Source: Rhynchopus sp. YZ270_cl-10
Lineage: Eukaryota; Euglenozoa; Diplonemea; Diplonemida; Diplonemidae
Reading direction: 5' to 3'
DNA: 64,000 bases
NCBI GenBank assembly: GCA_964035575.1
Contig: OZ037885.1
Location: 62,001 to 126,000 of the forward strand
Below the pieces are notes generated by a model. It was not told the DNA's origin and did no database searches. It was given only the letters and a program-made list of their open reading frames with translations. How positions within the stretch are numbered: the stretch's first letter is position 1; each line of letters starts with the position of its first letter. Positions 9,275-20,480 of this stretch are shown here, piece by piece. The position numbers and the translations under genes were made by a program.

Positions 9275-9642
9275 CTCAGGTGGGACGCCACCTGACAAAG
9301 TTCTGATGATCATCAACAGAACATTTTTTTTTTGAAAACGCCTTTCCTCCTCCCTTCCAATCCCCCCGCAAGTAATGACACAAACTTGCATTCACATCTC
9401 AACATACAACAGACGCACTCTGTTGTTCTAAACGGGGGTAAAAAATCGCTGAACAGGATAATCGGACAGATACTGAAAAGTCAGAACGCTTCCCCACCAC
9501 AGATGCCACTGAAATACAAGGGTTTGGGTTTGAATAGGGTGGGGATCGTACTTTGATCTTTTGTGGGAAAATGAAAACATCAAAAAAGATTGTTGTTTGA
9601 ACAAGGTAATGAGCAGATAGCTTCTCGAAAGATGCACGTGTC

Positions 9643-10650
9643 TCACATGCACACACATTGGCACTTGGTACGACTGTTGTTCACACATTCTGACACAACA
9701 CTGCTCGATCCGGTGACGTTGATGCTGCTTGCACGTATTTTGCATCCTTCTAGGAAGGCATCCTCAATCCGTGTCACACTCGACCACCCAGACAGATTAA
9801 GCGTCGACAATGAGGAGCAGTCGGCGAGAAAATATTTCCCAACATGTGTCACATTGCTCCACCCAGAAAGGTCGAGTGTGGTCAACCTGCAGCAGTTGTG
9901 GAGAAAGGAGTTGCCAATCCGCGTCACACTCGACCACCCAGATAAGTCAAGTGAGGTCAACATCCAGCCGTCGCGGAGGAAACCATATTCTATCTCCGTC
10001 ACCTTATTCCACCCAGAAATGTCAAGTCTGCGCACTCTGCTGTTCTCCAGGAACTGTTTCCCGATACGCGTCACATTGTTCCACCCAGACAAGTTGAGTC
10101 TCACTCCCGGCCAACCGCTCCATCTGCCGCAGTAGTAGAGGAAGCGGTTGCCAATGTGTGTCACATTGCTCCACCCAGAAATGTCGATTGTGGTCAACTC
10201 CTCGCAGTTGGAGAGGAAGTCTGCGCCTACTTTAGTCACAGCAGATACACCACTGAGATCAAGTTCTCTGAACGTGCCACCTGACAAGAATGCATTGGGT
10301 ATCACTGTAACAACTTCCGCCTGCAGAAACAAATGAACCAGCTTGGGATCTGTCAGACCCACTAAGCTCTCTGCCGTCAGCCTTGTCTCCCAACCCAAGT
10401 CACGAAGAGCTGCAATGGCGTGCCCCTTCTGCGACTTCGTCTTCTTCGTCAGCACAACTGTGTCCCCAGCACTCAGCTGCGTCGTGTAGTCTCCTTCTGC
10501 CATGACCTTCCCTCCGAAGCGCATGTCAAAGCCGTCTTCGCACAACGCTGCTGCAGCCGCCGCCTTCCGCCGTATGTCCGTAATTGTATCATCCACACCC
10601 ACCTCGACTGTGTACTTCTCTCCGTCTAAGCACTCGATGCATATTTCCAT
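9643..10650 (-). CDS. LRR array gene copy 1: ubiquitin-like fold, 7 BspA-type LRRs, CaaX end
   Basis: 335 aa from MEICIECLDGEKY (ATG 10650; chosen because all copies align from here and upstream flanks differ). Residues 1-70 are a ubiquitin-like beta-grasp: DDTITDIRRKAAAAAA corresponds to the ubiquitin helix and FGGKVMAEGDYTTQLSAGD to the strand beginning FAGKQLEDG, without a GG tail. Residues 72-115 are a helical linker (AIAALRDLGWETRLTAESLV). Then come seven repeats of LxxLDISGW-x2-VT-x-IG-x2-FL-x2-C, the BspA/LRR_5 pattern, and a Ser-rich tail ending CQCVCM. CVCM fits a farnesylation CaaX box and the Cys three residues before the CaaX cysteine could be palmitoylated. A membrane-anchored, variable binding surface on the cytosolic side is the likely role (inference). 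Alpha flank upstream. Confidence 0.85.
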   Translation of the reverse strand: MEICIECLDGEKYTVEVGVDDTITDIRRKAAAAAALCEDGFDMRFGGKVMAEGDYTTQLSAGDTVVLTKKTKSQKGHAIAALRDLGWETRLTAESLVGLTDPKLVHLFLQAEVVTVIPNAFLSGGTFRELDLSGVSAVTKVGADFLSNCEELTTIDISGWSNVTHIGNRFLYYCGRWSGWPGVRLNLSGWNNVTRIGKQFLENSRVRRLDISGWNKVTEIEYGFLRDGWMLTSLDLSGWSSVTRIGNSFLHNCCRLTTLDLSGWSNVTHVGKYFLADCSSLSTLNLSGWSSVTRIEDAFLEGCKIRASSINVTGSSSVVSECVNNSRTKCQCVCM

Positions 10651-11476
10651 GGTTTTGTGTCTCTCTGTTTTGTTGCAGGTGTTTTCAATTGGGGTCAGAG
10701 TAAGAGGCCACAAACAGTTACAAGGGGAGAGGTCTTTTCTTTTTGAATGGATGCGATCAACAAATTAGTGGAGCACACGCTCGGGGGTATTTCATTGTCA
10801 TGACTTTTCAGTTTCTCTATCCTCTGCGATATGACGCGCAAACACGCCGTTTTCAATATGATTCGCAGACCGATGCTTACTTCACGAAAGTTGCTGTGCC
10901 AAAAACACCTTTCCTCTGCGAGGCGGGGTCCCACAGCGACAACGTCTATCACTCATGCGCCTATGAGTCGCTCAATGGCGGCATGGCTTTTCTCATGACT
11001 AAAGGAATCCAACCTGCACATTTCTTGCACACCACAAAAAATATTCACACAAACAAAGAAAGGGAAATGATGTTGTTTTGTTTCCACTTTGGAAACAAAG
11101 AACGAAATCTTGAACGATGAATGGGCACAAACATCAAGTTGTGCAGGGGGTACTGAGCAGGCTTATGTCTTAGCACAGAATGGTCGTGCAAAAAAGCACA
11201 AAAATACGTTGTTTCATGTTTCCTTCCTTCAAAACTTCACACACAACGCTTTTGGTTCTTAGGAGACACACAAGGTGCCAGGTTCTCTGATGTGCGAACC
11301 ACCCTGCACCTCTTTGTCATATTGCTTCCCTTGCAATACATGGGGAAACCATTCCTTGCAAAGTAGGGAAAGCTTTTTGATAAAAATAAGCGAACACAAA
11401 AACCAGCGCGTGAGGAAGGTGTTTACGATACGAATAAAATCTGTTCGATACAAGAAACGCATTCCTTTATCTTGTT
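10651..11476. repeat. Array spacer 2 (first part), interrupted at 11477
   Basis: Alpha flank, ORF block 1 (core in 10743-11120) and ORF block 2 from 11275. The spacer breaks off at TTGTT (11472-11476) where a 2.5-kb element entered, and resumes at 13989. Confidence 0.85.
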
Positions 11477-12315
11477 CCACCTGATTCCGGGAAATCAACA
11501 TACCCCCAAACGCCCCCATACGCCCCCAAACTCACCCCAATTTTTTTGGAAAAAAAGTTTTTCCCAGGGTGTCTGGACTGGGGTGGGGGGACATGGTGGT
11601 AGCTACAAACTTGTTGAACCACAGCCAACCCGCCAGTCACTGAAAAGTGACCAGACAGTCCACTTGACAAACACAAAAGTGTCCAGTCACGTGGGGCATT
11701 CATGCACTGAGGAGATAATGATTCAACAATTTACAAGAAAGCATTACTTAACCTACTGCTGGAAGTTGCCAGGTCGTAGTAACACACAAAGCGTGCCTCC
11801 GTTCGGGAATAGAGGAGTTAGAGAGTCCAAAAAGGCCTCTGGAACGGCCCAAGACCCCCGTGGAGAAGTTAGATGTTGTAATGCTATCAAGTACAAACTG
11901 CGACCACTGTCTTACCCTCCTCAATGCATGATGGAAGATGTCTTTGACAACAAATATCCTGTACCCAGGTACCCAGGTTCCCAGACCCACGCAGTACTAC
12001 GTCGCAGTACTACGCAAAATTTACCACCAGACCCCGTCTTCGTGCACCTTAAGTACAACGCCGCAGACAGGCCAAACATGCGTTGGACTCAGAGGAATGC
12101 CTGCTGTGCAGTGTATCAAACATGAGAACCAACTCCCAGCAACAAGGGGCGCCTTTTTGCGGGCGTTGTTGAGGGTGTTTGGGGTGCAAAGTTTTCCACA
12201 ATTTTGATGCGCGGGTACAGAAGTGTTGTCTTGTTCTTTCATCTCTAGGAATGTAAATGTCAATCGCGTTTAACTACCACTAGGTTGTTCAGTGAACCCA
12301 CGAGGGGTCGAAGGG

Positions 12316-12468
12316 GTACACGTACACGTACACGTACACGTACACGTACACGTACACGTACACGTACACGTACACGTACACGTACACGTACACGTACACG
12401 TACACGTACACGTACACGTACACGTACACGTACACGTACACGTACACGTACACGTACACGTACACAGT
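12316..12468. repeat. (GTACAC)n hexamer satellite
   Basis: About 25 perfect GTACAC units. Long apparent ORFs across it in several frames (VHVH, RTRT and TYTY series) are artefacts of the repeat. Confidence 0.95.
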
Positions 12469-12499
12469 ACACAGTACACAGTACACTGTTAATGTAGAG

Positions 12500-13149
12500 G
12501 AGAGGCGGGAAAGTTGGACCACGTCTATCTCCGTCGAAGCGCATACAAAGGGAATATTGAACTCTGATAGGCATAGTTCCACATCCACCGTTGCCGTCAT
12601 CGCGTGCGGCAGTGGCGGCGCATCGGCGGAGTTGATGTGCTGGTTGGTCGAATGGCCTCGGGCCCATTGCATCTTTGGGGTTGCTGGTTGGTTCAGTACA
12701 GCGACCGCGGGGTCTTGTGTGTCGGAAGAGGTTTGTCTCGCGAGCCAAACAACTCGTACAAATATGCGTTCACTTGTAGTTATTTTTCCTTACACGTAGT
12801 GTTATTAGAAACTCGAGTAATAAAGCCAACGTTTAATCGCCTGATACCGACTATTTTCTCCTCCCCTTTAAAAATCACTTGCGCCAAAATTCAGATCTCA
12901 TACACTGCTTTTGGCTGCGTTCAACGAAAATAATCTTCCCCCCTTTTTCTAGTCGAGTAATCAAGATCAGTTGGCGACTGTAAGAGTCGAGTTTTAGGGA
13001 AATATTCATATTGGAACCGAAACTTTGGGGAACCGGTCATTTCGGAACCGGGAACTGGTCCCGGGAACCATACGGGGGGAACCGGTTCCCTGGTTCCCCT
13101 GGCGCTCACCAGCACCACGTAGGATTGGGACGAAAACCTGGGGGTGGAA
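12500..13149. other. Interior of the 2.5-kb element
   Basis: No gene recognised. 12500-12780 is locally GC-richer and unlike other parts of the window. 13010-13105 holds clustered GGAACC/GGTTCC motifs (GGGAACTGGTCCCGGGAACC), self-complementary like the arrays beside other copies of repeat R. Confidence 0.4.
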
Positions 13150-13603
13150 CACTTAGTTAGCCACTGCTATTGCCATTAACCCAGGGAGCATAGCTAGTGC
13201 AAAAAATTCGACTTTGGAAACCTTCCGGAAAGTCTGTCCTCTGCTTTCGGAGGACGAGGCACAAGAAAATATTGTTTGTTCCCCCAGAAAATCAGTGCAC
13301 AATTCACACTCCTTGTGGGTCTTGTTGCCTTTTTTGTCAACAGTAATTTTGGCCCAGGCATGCTCTTGAAGCATGACAATTTAGTGTGTATGGGCAGGGT
13401 GTTGTTTTGTTCTGAATTCTCTTTGTTATAACATCTAAGTCAATCGCGGGTGGTGGTTTGTGTTGGTGGTTTGTGTAGCGGGAGGCACTATTTTTAATAA
13501 ACTTCCTGCAGCTGATATGCACTGTTATTTCTTCGGATTTATCATCATACAGCGTAACATAGTGGTTTCGCCTGGTCGACACAACCTTTGATAGAGATGG
13601 GAT

Positions 13604-13882
13604 ATGTACGTGTACGTGTACGTGTACGTGTACGTGTACGTGTACGTGTACGTGTACGTGTACGTGTACGTGTACGTGTACGTGTACGTGTACGTGTACG
13701 TGTACGTGTACGTGTACGTGTACGTGTACGTGTACGTGTACGTGTACGTGTACGTGTACGTGTACGTGTACGTGTACGTGTACGTGTACGTGTACGTGTA
13801 CGTGTACGTGTACGTGTACGTGTACGTGTACGTGTACGTGTACGTGTACGTGTACGTGCACGTGTACGTGTACGTGCACGTG
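13604..13882. repeat. (GTGTAC)n hexamer satellite, inverted relative to 12316
   Basis: About 45 units of GTGTAC (the complement of GTACAC), with three GTGCAC variants at the right end. The two hexamer arrays in this element are therefore in opposite orientation and could pair as a long stem. Confidence 0.95.
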
Positions 13883-13988
13883 TCCTGTGTACTCCCGCGC
13901 CTGCCCCCACACTGGGACCCCAACCAAAAAATAGCACCCGCCCCCAAACGCCCCCATACACCCCCAAACTCACCCCCGAATCAGGTGG

Positions 13989-14430
13989 TTGTTCAGTGAA
14001 AATAGTTCAAAAAAGTGCACAACAAGACTGTCGGTGTTTGTCGGTGACAGTGTAACTGGTGGGACGCCACCTGACAAAGTTCTGGTGATCATCAACAGAA
14101 CATATTTTTTTGAAAACGCCTTTCCTCCTCCCTTCCAATCCCCCCGCAAGTTATGACACAAAGTTACATTCACATCTCAACATACACACTCTGTTGTTCT
14201 AAACGGGGGTAAAAACCTAGACAGGATGTCGAAACCAAAACAGGATAATCGGGCAGATACTGAAAAAGTTGGAAGGCTTCCCCACCACAGATGCCACTGA
14301 AATACAAGGGTTTGGGTTTGAATAGGGTGGGGATCGTACTTTGATCTTTTGTGGGAAAATGAAAATATCAAAAAAGATTGTTGTTTGGGCAAGGTAATGA
14401 GCAGATAGCTTCTCGAAAGATGCACGTGTC
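13989..14430. repeat. Array spacer 2 (second part)
   Basis: Starts with the second TTGTT copy and continues CAGTGAAAATAGTTC into the usual 3' flank of LRR copy 2. Confidence 0.85.
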
Positions 14431-15507
14431 TCACATGCACACACATTGGCACTTGGTACGACTGTTGTTCACATATTCTGACACAACACTGCTCGATCCG
14501 GTGACGTTGATGCTGCTTGTGGGTATTTTGCATCTTTTTAGGAAGGCATCCTCAATCCGTGTCACACTCGACCACCCAGACAAGTTAAGCGTCAACAATG
14601 AGGAGCAGTCGGCGAGAAAATATTTCCCAACATGTGTCACATTGCTCCACCCAGAAATGTCGAGTGTGGTCAATGAGCAGCAGTTGTAGAGAAAGTCACT
14701 TTGAATCACCGTAACTTTGTTCCATCCAGAAATATCGAGTGTGGTCAACCTGTAGCAGTTGTAGAGAAAGTAGTCGCCAATCCGTGTCACATTGCTCCAT
14801 CCAGACAAGTCAAGTGAGGTCAACGACTGGCAGTAGAGGAAAAATTGTTCTATCTCCGTCACCTTATTCCACCCAGAAATGTCAAGTGTGCGCACTCCGC
14901 TGTACTTCAGGAAGTGGCTCCCGATATGCGTCACATTGTTCCACCCAGATATGTCAAGTCTCACTTCTGTCCTACTCCATCTGCTGCTGTTCTGGAGAAA
15001 GCGGTTGCCAATGTGTGTCACATTGTTCCACCCAGAAATGTCGATTGTGGTCAACTCCTCGCAGTTGGAGAGGAAGTCTGCGCCTACTTTAGTCACAGCT
15101 GACACACCACTGAGATCAAGTTCTCTGAACCTGCCACCTGACAAGAATGCATTGGGTATCACTGTAACAACTTCCGCCTGCAGAAACAAATGAACCAGCT
15201 TGGGATCTGTAAGACCCACTAAGCTCTCTGCCGTCAGCCTTGTCTCCCAACCCAAGTCACGAAGAGCTGCAATGGCGTGCTCCTTCTGCGACATCGTCTT
15301 CTTCGTCAGCACAACTGTGTCCCCAGCACTCAGCTGCGTCGTGTAGTCTCCTTCTGCCATGACCTTCCCTCCGAAGCGCATGTCAAAGCCGTCTTCGCAC
15401 AACGCTGCTGCAGCCGCCGCCTTCCGCCGTATGTCCGTAATTGTGTCATCCACACCCACCTCGACTGTGTACTTCTCTCCGTCTAAGCACTCGATGCATA
15501 TTTCCAT
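14431..15507 (-). CDS. LRR array gene copy 2 (8 LRRs, CaaX end)
   Basis: 358 aa from ATG 15507. Same domain order as copy 1: ubiquitin-like 1-70, linker, eight BspA-type LRRs, CQCVCM end. Compared with copy 1 it has an extra unit (DISGWNKVTVIQSDFL) and different residues at the variable positions after VT and IG, for example HIGSHFLKYS and EIEQFFLYC. Alpha flank upstream. Intact. Confidence 0.85.
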   Translation of the reverse strand: MEICIECLDGEKYTVEVGVDDTITDIRRKAAAAAALCEDGFDMRFGGKVMAEGDYTTQLSAGDTVVLTKKTMSQKEHAIAALRDLGWETRLTAESLVGLTDPKLVHLFLQAEVVTVIPNAFLSGGRFRELDLSGVSAVTKVGADFLSNCEELTTIDISGWNNVTHIGNRFLQNSSRWSRTEVRLDISGWNNVTHIGSHFLKYSGVRTLDISGWNKVTEIEQFFLYCQSLTSLDLSGWSNVTRIGDYFLYNCYRLTTLDISGWNKVTVIQSDFLYNCCSLTTLDISGWSNVTHVGKYFLADCSSLLTLNLSGWSSVTRIEDAFLKRCKIPTSSINVTGSSSVVSEYVNNSRTKCQCVCM

Positions 15508-16719
15508 GGTTTTGTGTCTCTCTGTTTTGTTGCAGGTGTTTTCAATTGGGGTCAGAGTAAGAGGCAACAAACAGTTACAAGGGGAGAGGTCTTTTGTTTT
15601 TGAATGGATGCGATCAACAAATTAGTGGAGCACACGCTAGGGGGTATTTCATTGTCATGACTTTTCAGTTTCTCTATCCTCTGCGATATGACGCGCAAAC
15701 ACGCCGTTTACAATTTTTCGCAGACCGATACTGACTTCACGAAAGTTGCTGTGCCAAAAACACCTTTCCTCTGCGAGGCGGGGTCCCACAGCGACAACGT
15801 CTATCACTCATGCGCCTATGAGTCGCTCAATGGCGGCATGGCTTTTCTCATGACTAAAGGAATCCAACCTGCACATTTCTTGCACAACACAAAAAATATT
15901 CACACAAACAAAGAAAGGGAAATGATGTTGTTTTGTTTCCACTTTGGAAACAAAGAACGAAATCTTGAACGATGAATGGGCACAAACATCAAGTCGTGCA
16001 GGGGGTGCTGAGCAGGCTTATGTCTTAGCACAGAATGGTCGTGCAAAAAAGCACAAAAATACGTTGTTTCATGTTTCCTTCCTTCAAAACTTCACACACA
16101 ACGCTTTTGGTTCTTAGGAGACACACAAGGTGCCAGGTTCTCTGATGTGCGAACCACCTTGCACCTCTTTGTCATATTGTTTCCCTTGCAATACATGGGG
16201 AAACCATTCGTTGCAAAGTAGGGAAAGCTTTTTGATAAAAATTAGCGAACACAAAAACCAGCGCGTGAGGAAAAAAGTGTTTACGATACAAATAAAATCT
16301 GTTCGATACAAGAAACGCATCCCCTTTATCTTGTTCAGTGAAAATAGTTCAAAAAAGTGCACAAAAAGACTGTCGGTGTTTGTCGGTGACAGTGCAACTC
16401 AGGTGGGCCGCCACCAAACAAAGTTCTGCTGATCATCAACAGAACGTTCTTTATTTTTTTAAGAACGCCTTTCCTCTTCCCTTCCAATCCCCCCGCAAGT
16501 AATGACACAAAGTTGCATTCACATCTCAACAGACGCACTCTGTTGTTCTAAACAGGGGTAAAAAATCGCTGAACAGGAGAATCGGGCAGATACTGAAAAA
16601 GTTGGAACGCTTCCCCACCACAGATTACACAGATATCTTTTGTGGGAAAATAACAACATCAAAAAAATTGTTGTTTGAACAGGGTAATGAGAGAAAGCTT
16701 CTCGAAAGATGCACGTGTC
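15508..16719. repeat. Array spacer 3
   Basis: Alpha flank, ORF block 1 open at 15688-15975, ORF block 2 at 16130-16432 and the 3' flank of copy 3. In the block 2 region the CGCATCCCCTTTATC variant replaces CGCATTCCTTTATC, shifting the frame relative to spacers 1 and 2. Confidence 0.85.
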
Positions 16720-17871
16720 TCACATGCACACACATTGGCACTTGGTACGACTGTTGTTCACATATTCTGACACAACACTGCTCGATCCGGTGACGTTGAT
16801 GCTGCTTGTGGGTATTTTGCATCCTTTTACGAAGGCATCCTCAATCCGTGTCACACTCGACCACCCAGAAATGTCGAGTGTGGTCAACGATCTGCAGTTG
16901 GAGAGGAAGTGACTTTGAATCACCGTAACTTTGTTCCACCCAGAAATATCCAGTGTGGTCAACGAAATGCAGTTGTAAAGAAAGTAGTTGCCAATCCACG
17001 TCACATTGCTCCACCCAGAAAGGTCGAGTGTGGTCAACCTGCAGCAGTTGTGGAGAAAGGAGTTGCCAATCCGCGTCACACTCGACCACCCAGATAAGTC
17101 AAGTGAGGTCAACATGCAGCAGTGGCGGAGGAAAGAATATTCTATCTCCGTCACCTTATTCCACCCAGAAATGTCAAGTGTGGACACTCTGCTGTTCGCC
17201 AGGAACTGACTCCCGATACGCGTCACATTGTTCCACCCAGATATGTCAAGTGTGCGCACTCCGCTGTCCTCCAGGAAGTTGCACCCGATACGGGTCACAT
17301 TGTTCCACCCAGACAAGTTGAGTCTCACTCCCGACCCGCTCCATCTGCCGCAGTAGTAGAGGAAGCGGTTGCCAATGTGTGTCACATTGCTCCACCCAGA
17401 AATGTCGATTGTGGTCAACGACTGGCAGTACGAGAGGAAGTCTGCGCCTACTTTAGTCACAGCTGACACACCACTAAGATCAAGTTCTCTGAACCTGCCA
17501 CCTGACAAGAATGCATTGGGTATCACTGTAACAACTTCCGCCTGCAGAAACAAATGAACCAGCTTGGGATCTGTAAGACCCACTAAGCTCTCTGCCGTCA
17601 GCCTTGTCTCCCAACCCAAGTCACGAAGAGCTGCAATGGCGTGCTCCTTCTGCGACATCGTCTTCTTCGTCAGCACAACTGTGTCCCCAGCACTCAGCTG
17701 CGTCGTGTAGTCTCCTTCTGCCATGACCTTCCCTCCGAAGCGCATGTCAAAGCCGTCTTCGCACAACGCTGCTGCAGCCGCCGCCTTCCGCCGTATGTCC
17801 GTAATTGTATCATCCACACCCACCTCGACTGTGTACTTCTCTCCGTCTAAGCACTCGATGCATATTTCCAT
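16720..17871 (-). CDS. LRR array gene copy 3 (9 LRRs, CaaX end)
   Basis: 383 aa from ATG 17871. Ubiquitin-like domain and linker nearly identical to copies 1 and 2, then nine LRRs, including a doubled DISGWNNVTRIGSQFLANS unit. The usual penultimate LSTLNLSGW unit is missing and the last repeat begins LTTLDISGWSSVTRIEDAFV instead. This looks like loss by recombination between repeats. Ends CQCVCM. Alpha flank upstream. Intact. Confidence 0.85.
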   Translation of the reverse strand: MEICIECLDGEKYTVEVGVDDTITDIRRKAAAAAALCEDGFDMRFGGKVMAEGDYTTQLSAGDTVVLTKKTMSQKEHAIAALRDLGWETRLTAESLVGLTDPKLVHLFLQAEVVTVIPNAFLSGGRFRELDLSGVSAVTKVGADFLSYCQSLTTIDISGWSNVTHIGNRFLYYCGRWSGSGVRLNLSGWNNVTRIGCNFLEDSGVRTLDISGWNNVTRIGSQFLANSRVSTLDISGWNKVTEIEYSFLRHCCMLTSLDLSGWSSVTRIGNSFLHNCCRLTTLDLSGWSNVTWIGNYFLYNCISLTTLDISGWNKVTVIQSHFLSNCRSLTTLDISGWSSVTRIEDAFVKGCKIPTSSINVTGSSSVVSEYVNNSRTKCQCVCM

Positions 17872-18393
17872 GGTTTTGTGTCTCTCTGTTTTGTTGCAGG
17901 TGTTTTCAATTGGGGTCAGAGTAAGAGGCAACAAACAGTTACAAGGGGAGAGGTCTTTTCTTTTTGAATGGATGCGATCAACAAATTAGTGGAGCACACG
18001 CTCGGGGGTATTTCATTGTCATGACTTTTCAGTTTCTCCATCCTCTGCGATATGACGCGCAAACACGCCGTTTTCAATATGATTCGCAGACCGATGCTTA
18101 CTTCACGAAAGTTGCTGTGCCAAAAACACCTTTCCTCTGCGAGGCGGGGTCCCACAGCGACAACGTCTATCACTCATGCGCCTATGAGTCGCTCAATGGC
18201 GGCATGGCTTTTCTCATGACTAAAGGAATCCAACCTGCACATTTCTTGCACAACACAAAAAATATTCACACAAACAAAGAAAGGGAAATGATGTTGTTTT
18301 GTTTCCACTTTGGAAACAAAGAACGAAATCTTGAACGATGAATGGGCACAAACATCAAGTTGTGCAGGGGGTACTGAGCAGGCTTATGTCTTA
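17872..18393. repeat. Array spacer 4 (first part), interrupted at 18394
   Basis: Alpha flank and ORF block 1 (core in 17964-18341). The spacer stops at TTATGTCTTA and resumes after the inserted element at 20481. Confidence 0.85.
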
Positions 18394-20480
18394 CACCATG
18401 GACTCGTAATGACATTACGCGCGTCATGACGAGGTAATTACGAGTGCCTTGACGAGGTAATTACGAGGGCACCCCCTCGTAATTACCACGTCACGACGTC
18501 GTCATGACGTGGGCACCCACGACAAGGCGATTTTTGACCAATAAAAACAAGTAATTGCTATCGGAAAAAAAACCGGGTGTGCTGTGGAACTCCACTCTGA
18601 AAAAAATATAATCTACAACACGCCCAGCATTCTGCTCTTCTGCAGGTATGCTAAAACGCTCTTCGTACGCTGCTGAACCCACTGGGATGCCTGCATCTGA
18701 AACTTTTAAACAGTGCGGCTGTCCTCTTCGTCCAGCACCATCTGCTCGATCGCGTTATTGGACGTAGTCTCGGCAGGCTCGATAACCATTCGCTCGGGCG
18801 GCCTCGGCATGTTCCAGCTCGTAGTCGTCCACAGGCTCCCACGCATCGTCGTCGTCATCAGAGCAGTGCGGAAGGAACACATAATGCACAGACGACAACA
18901 CGTCGTCGATCGCACCAGGCATCGTCACATCAGCACCTCCAGAAAATCGCCAGGATGCTATGGTGGTTTCGAAAATCGGGCGGAGTTATCCACAGCACAC
19001 CCCATTTTTTTTCTTAGCAATTAGTTGTTCTTGTTATTATTGTTTTCCCCACCCTTCCTTCAACCCGATCAGTTCGTATTGTTTTCGCGAAAACATGAAA
19101 TTACACATTTCAAGAGAACAAAAAATTAAAAAGGGTTCGCCCCCTCAATGGGACGCCGGAAACCATAATTCCTCAGTGTCAGCCGCATCATTTCAATGAA
19201 ACCAAAAAGTGGCTTATTTGCATTTTTGGGCTCCGCCCGTGCAGCGGTGGGGTCATTTCGGAAAATTGGACAATTTTTTGACCACTTAAATTTTGAGAAA
19301 TATGAGCCCGGTTCCTTATACGTGGGGCCCATTTTTGGCCAAAATTTTTCTCAAAATCGACGAAATTAAAATTAGACCCCTTACCCCCCCCCAGAATCAT
19401 TTCAATACACTACCTGTATTGGTTGCTGACGCGTGTATACAGGAAGGTTGGGAAAAAGTGGCTTATTTGCATTTTTGGGCTCCGCCCGTGCAGCGGTGGG
19501 GTCATTTCGGAAAATTGGACAATTTTTTGACCACTTAAATTTTGAGAAATATGAGCCCGGTTCCTTATACGTGGGGCCCATTTTTGGCCAAAATTTTTCT
19601 CAAAATCGACGAAATTAAAATTAGACCCCTTACCCCCCCCCAGAATCATTTCAATACACTACCTGTATTGGTTGCTGACGCGTGTATACAGGAAGGTTGG
19701 GAAAATTAAAAAGGGTTCGCCCCCTCAATGGGACGCCGGAAACCATAATTCCTCAGTGTCAGCCGCATCATTTCAATGAAACCAAAAAGTGGCTTATTTG
19801 CATTTTTGGGCTCCGCCCGTGCAGCGGTGGGGTCATTTCGGAAAATTGGACAATTTTTTGACCACTTAAATTTTGAGAAATATGAGCCCGGTTCCTTATA
19901 CGTGGGGCCCATTTTTGGCCAAAATTTTTCTCAAAATCGACGAAATTAAAATTAGACCCCTTACCCCCCCCCAGAATCATTTCAATACACTACCTGTATT
20001 GGTTGCTGACGCGTGTATACAGGAAGGTTGGGAAAAATTTTTTTTTTCAAAAATCGGGCGTGGTAGGTCATAAAGTGGCCCAAAAAATCCAAAGAAAACC
20101 TCAGATTGACCAAATGGTGAAAAAAATTGTCAAGTCAAATTTCAGCCAAAATGCGGTCATTAGACCCCCACAGTGCCAAATTTTGCTTTCAATGGCCTCA
20201 AATCGTCGAAATTAGCCCTATATAGGGGCCAAAAAAAAATTCGAGAGTCCCTTTCCCTGGGAGGCAATAGCCAGACAATGACCACGGGAGCACCCCTCGT
20301 AATTACGAGGGCACCCCTCGTCATGACGTCGTAATGCCGTCGTCGTGACGAGGGAAACCCCACGTCATGACGTCGTCATTACGAGGGGGTGCCCGCGTCG
20401 TGACGACGTCATTGCGCGCGTAATTTCCCACGTAATTTCCCTCGTCCCTCGTCACGTAATGTCATTACGAGTCCATGGTG
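18394..20480. mobile_element. 2,087-bp TIR element with TA target duplication (CACCATGGACTCGTAATGAC ends)
   Basis: Left end CACCATGGACTCGTAATGAC and right end its inverse, flanked by TA on both sides. Uninterrupted spacers read GTCTTAGCACAG at this point. The TA duplication and TIRs fit the Tc1/mariner-type superfamily. Sub-terminal parts are rich in small palindromes (CGTAATTACGAGG, CGTCATGACG). A minus-strand frame near 18700-18930 (DDDAWEPVDDYELEHAEAA) could be a protein remnant, but no DDE transposase is visible. A 307-bp relative with the same ends is at 52556. Confidence 0.8.
19122..20035. repeat. Tandem duplication inside the TA element
   Basis: A ~250-bp unit (AAAAAGTGGCTTATTTGCAT to TACAGGAAGGTTGGG) occurs three times, starting near 19204, 19454 and 19784. 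The larger segment from AAAATTAAAAAGGGTTCGCC is duplicated with a 580-bp offset (19122 and 19702). Copies are almost identical, so the duplication is recent. Confidence 0.9.

Larger units (their letters stand above)
8402..9642. repeat. Array spacer 1 (alpha flank, ORF blocks, 3' flank)
   Basis: Order on the plus strand: alpha upstream flank (TGTTTTCAATTGGGGTCAGA and following), conserved ORF block 1 (8566-8853), a middle part with TTATGTCTTAGCACAG, conserved ORF block 2 (9008-9274) and the 3' flank of LRR copy 1. The same order is found in seven more spacers, with very little divergence. Confidence 0.85.
11477..13988. mobile_element. 2,512-bp TIR element (CCACCTGATTC ends, 5-bp TTGTT duplication)
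   Basis: Ends are CCACCTGATTC and its perfect inverse GAATCAGGTGG, flanked by TTGTT on both sides; the uninterrupted spacers have a single TTGTT. Both ends continue into C-rich sequence (CAAACGCCCCCATACGCCCC). Inside are pieces of repeat R in direct (11900-12270) and inverted (13150-13440) order, two hexamer satellites and a GGAACC-rich patch (13010-13105). No transposase found, so non-autonomous. A related end (TGAGTTTGGGGGTGTTTGGG) lies at 46120-46150. Confidence 0.75.

Noticed and set aside
9590-10768. Plus-strand ORFs overlapping the LRR genes (VTLDHPD and SHCSTQ series)
   Set aside because: Antisense shadows of the regular LRR coding repeat. They recur in every copy at the same offset because the sense strand is conserved.
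12260-13973. Long ORFs of VHVH, RTRT, YVYV and TYTY type
   Set aside because: They are translations of hexamer satellites, open in several frames on both strands; no coding signal.
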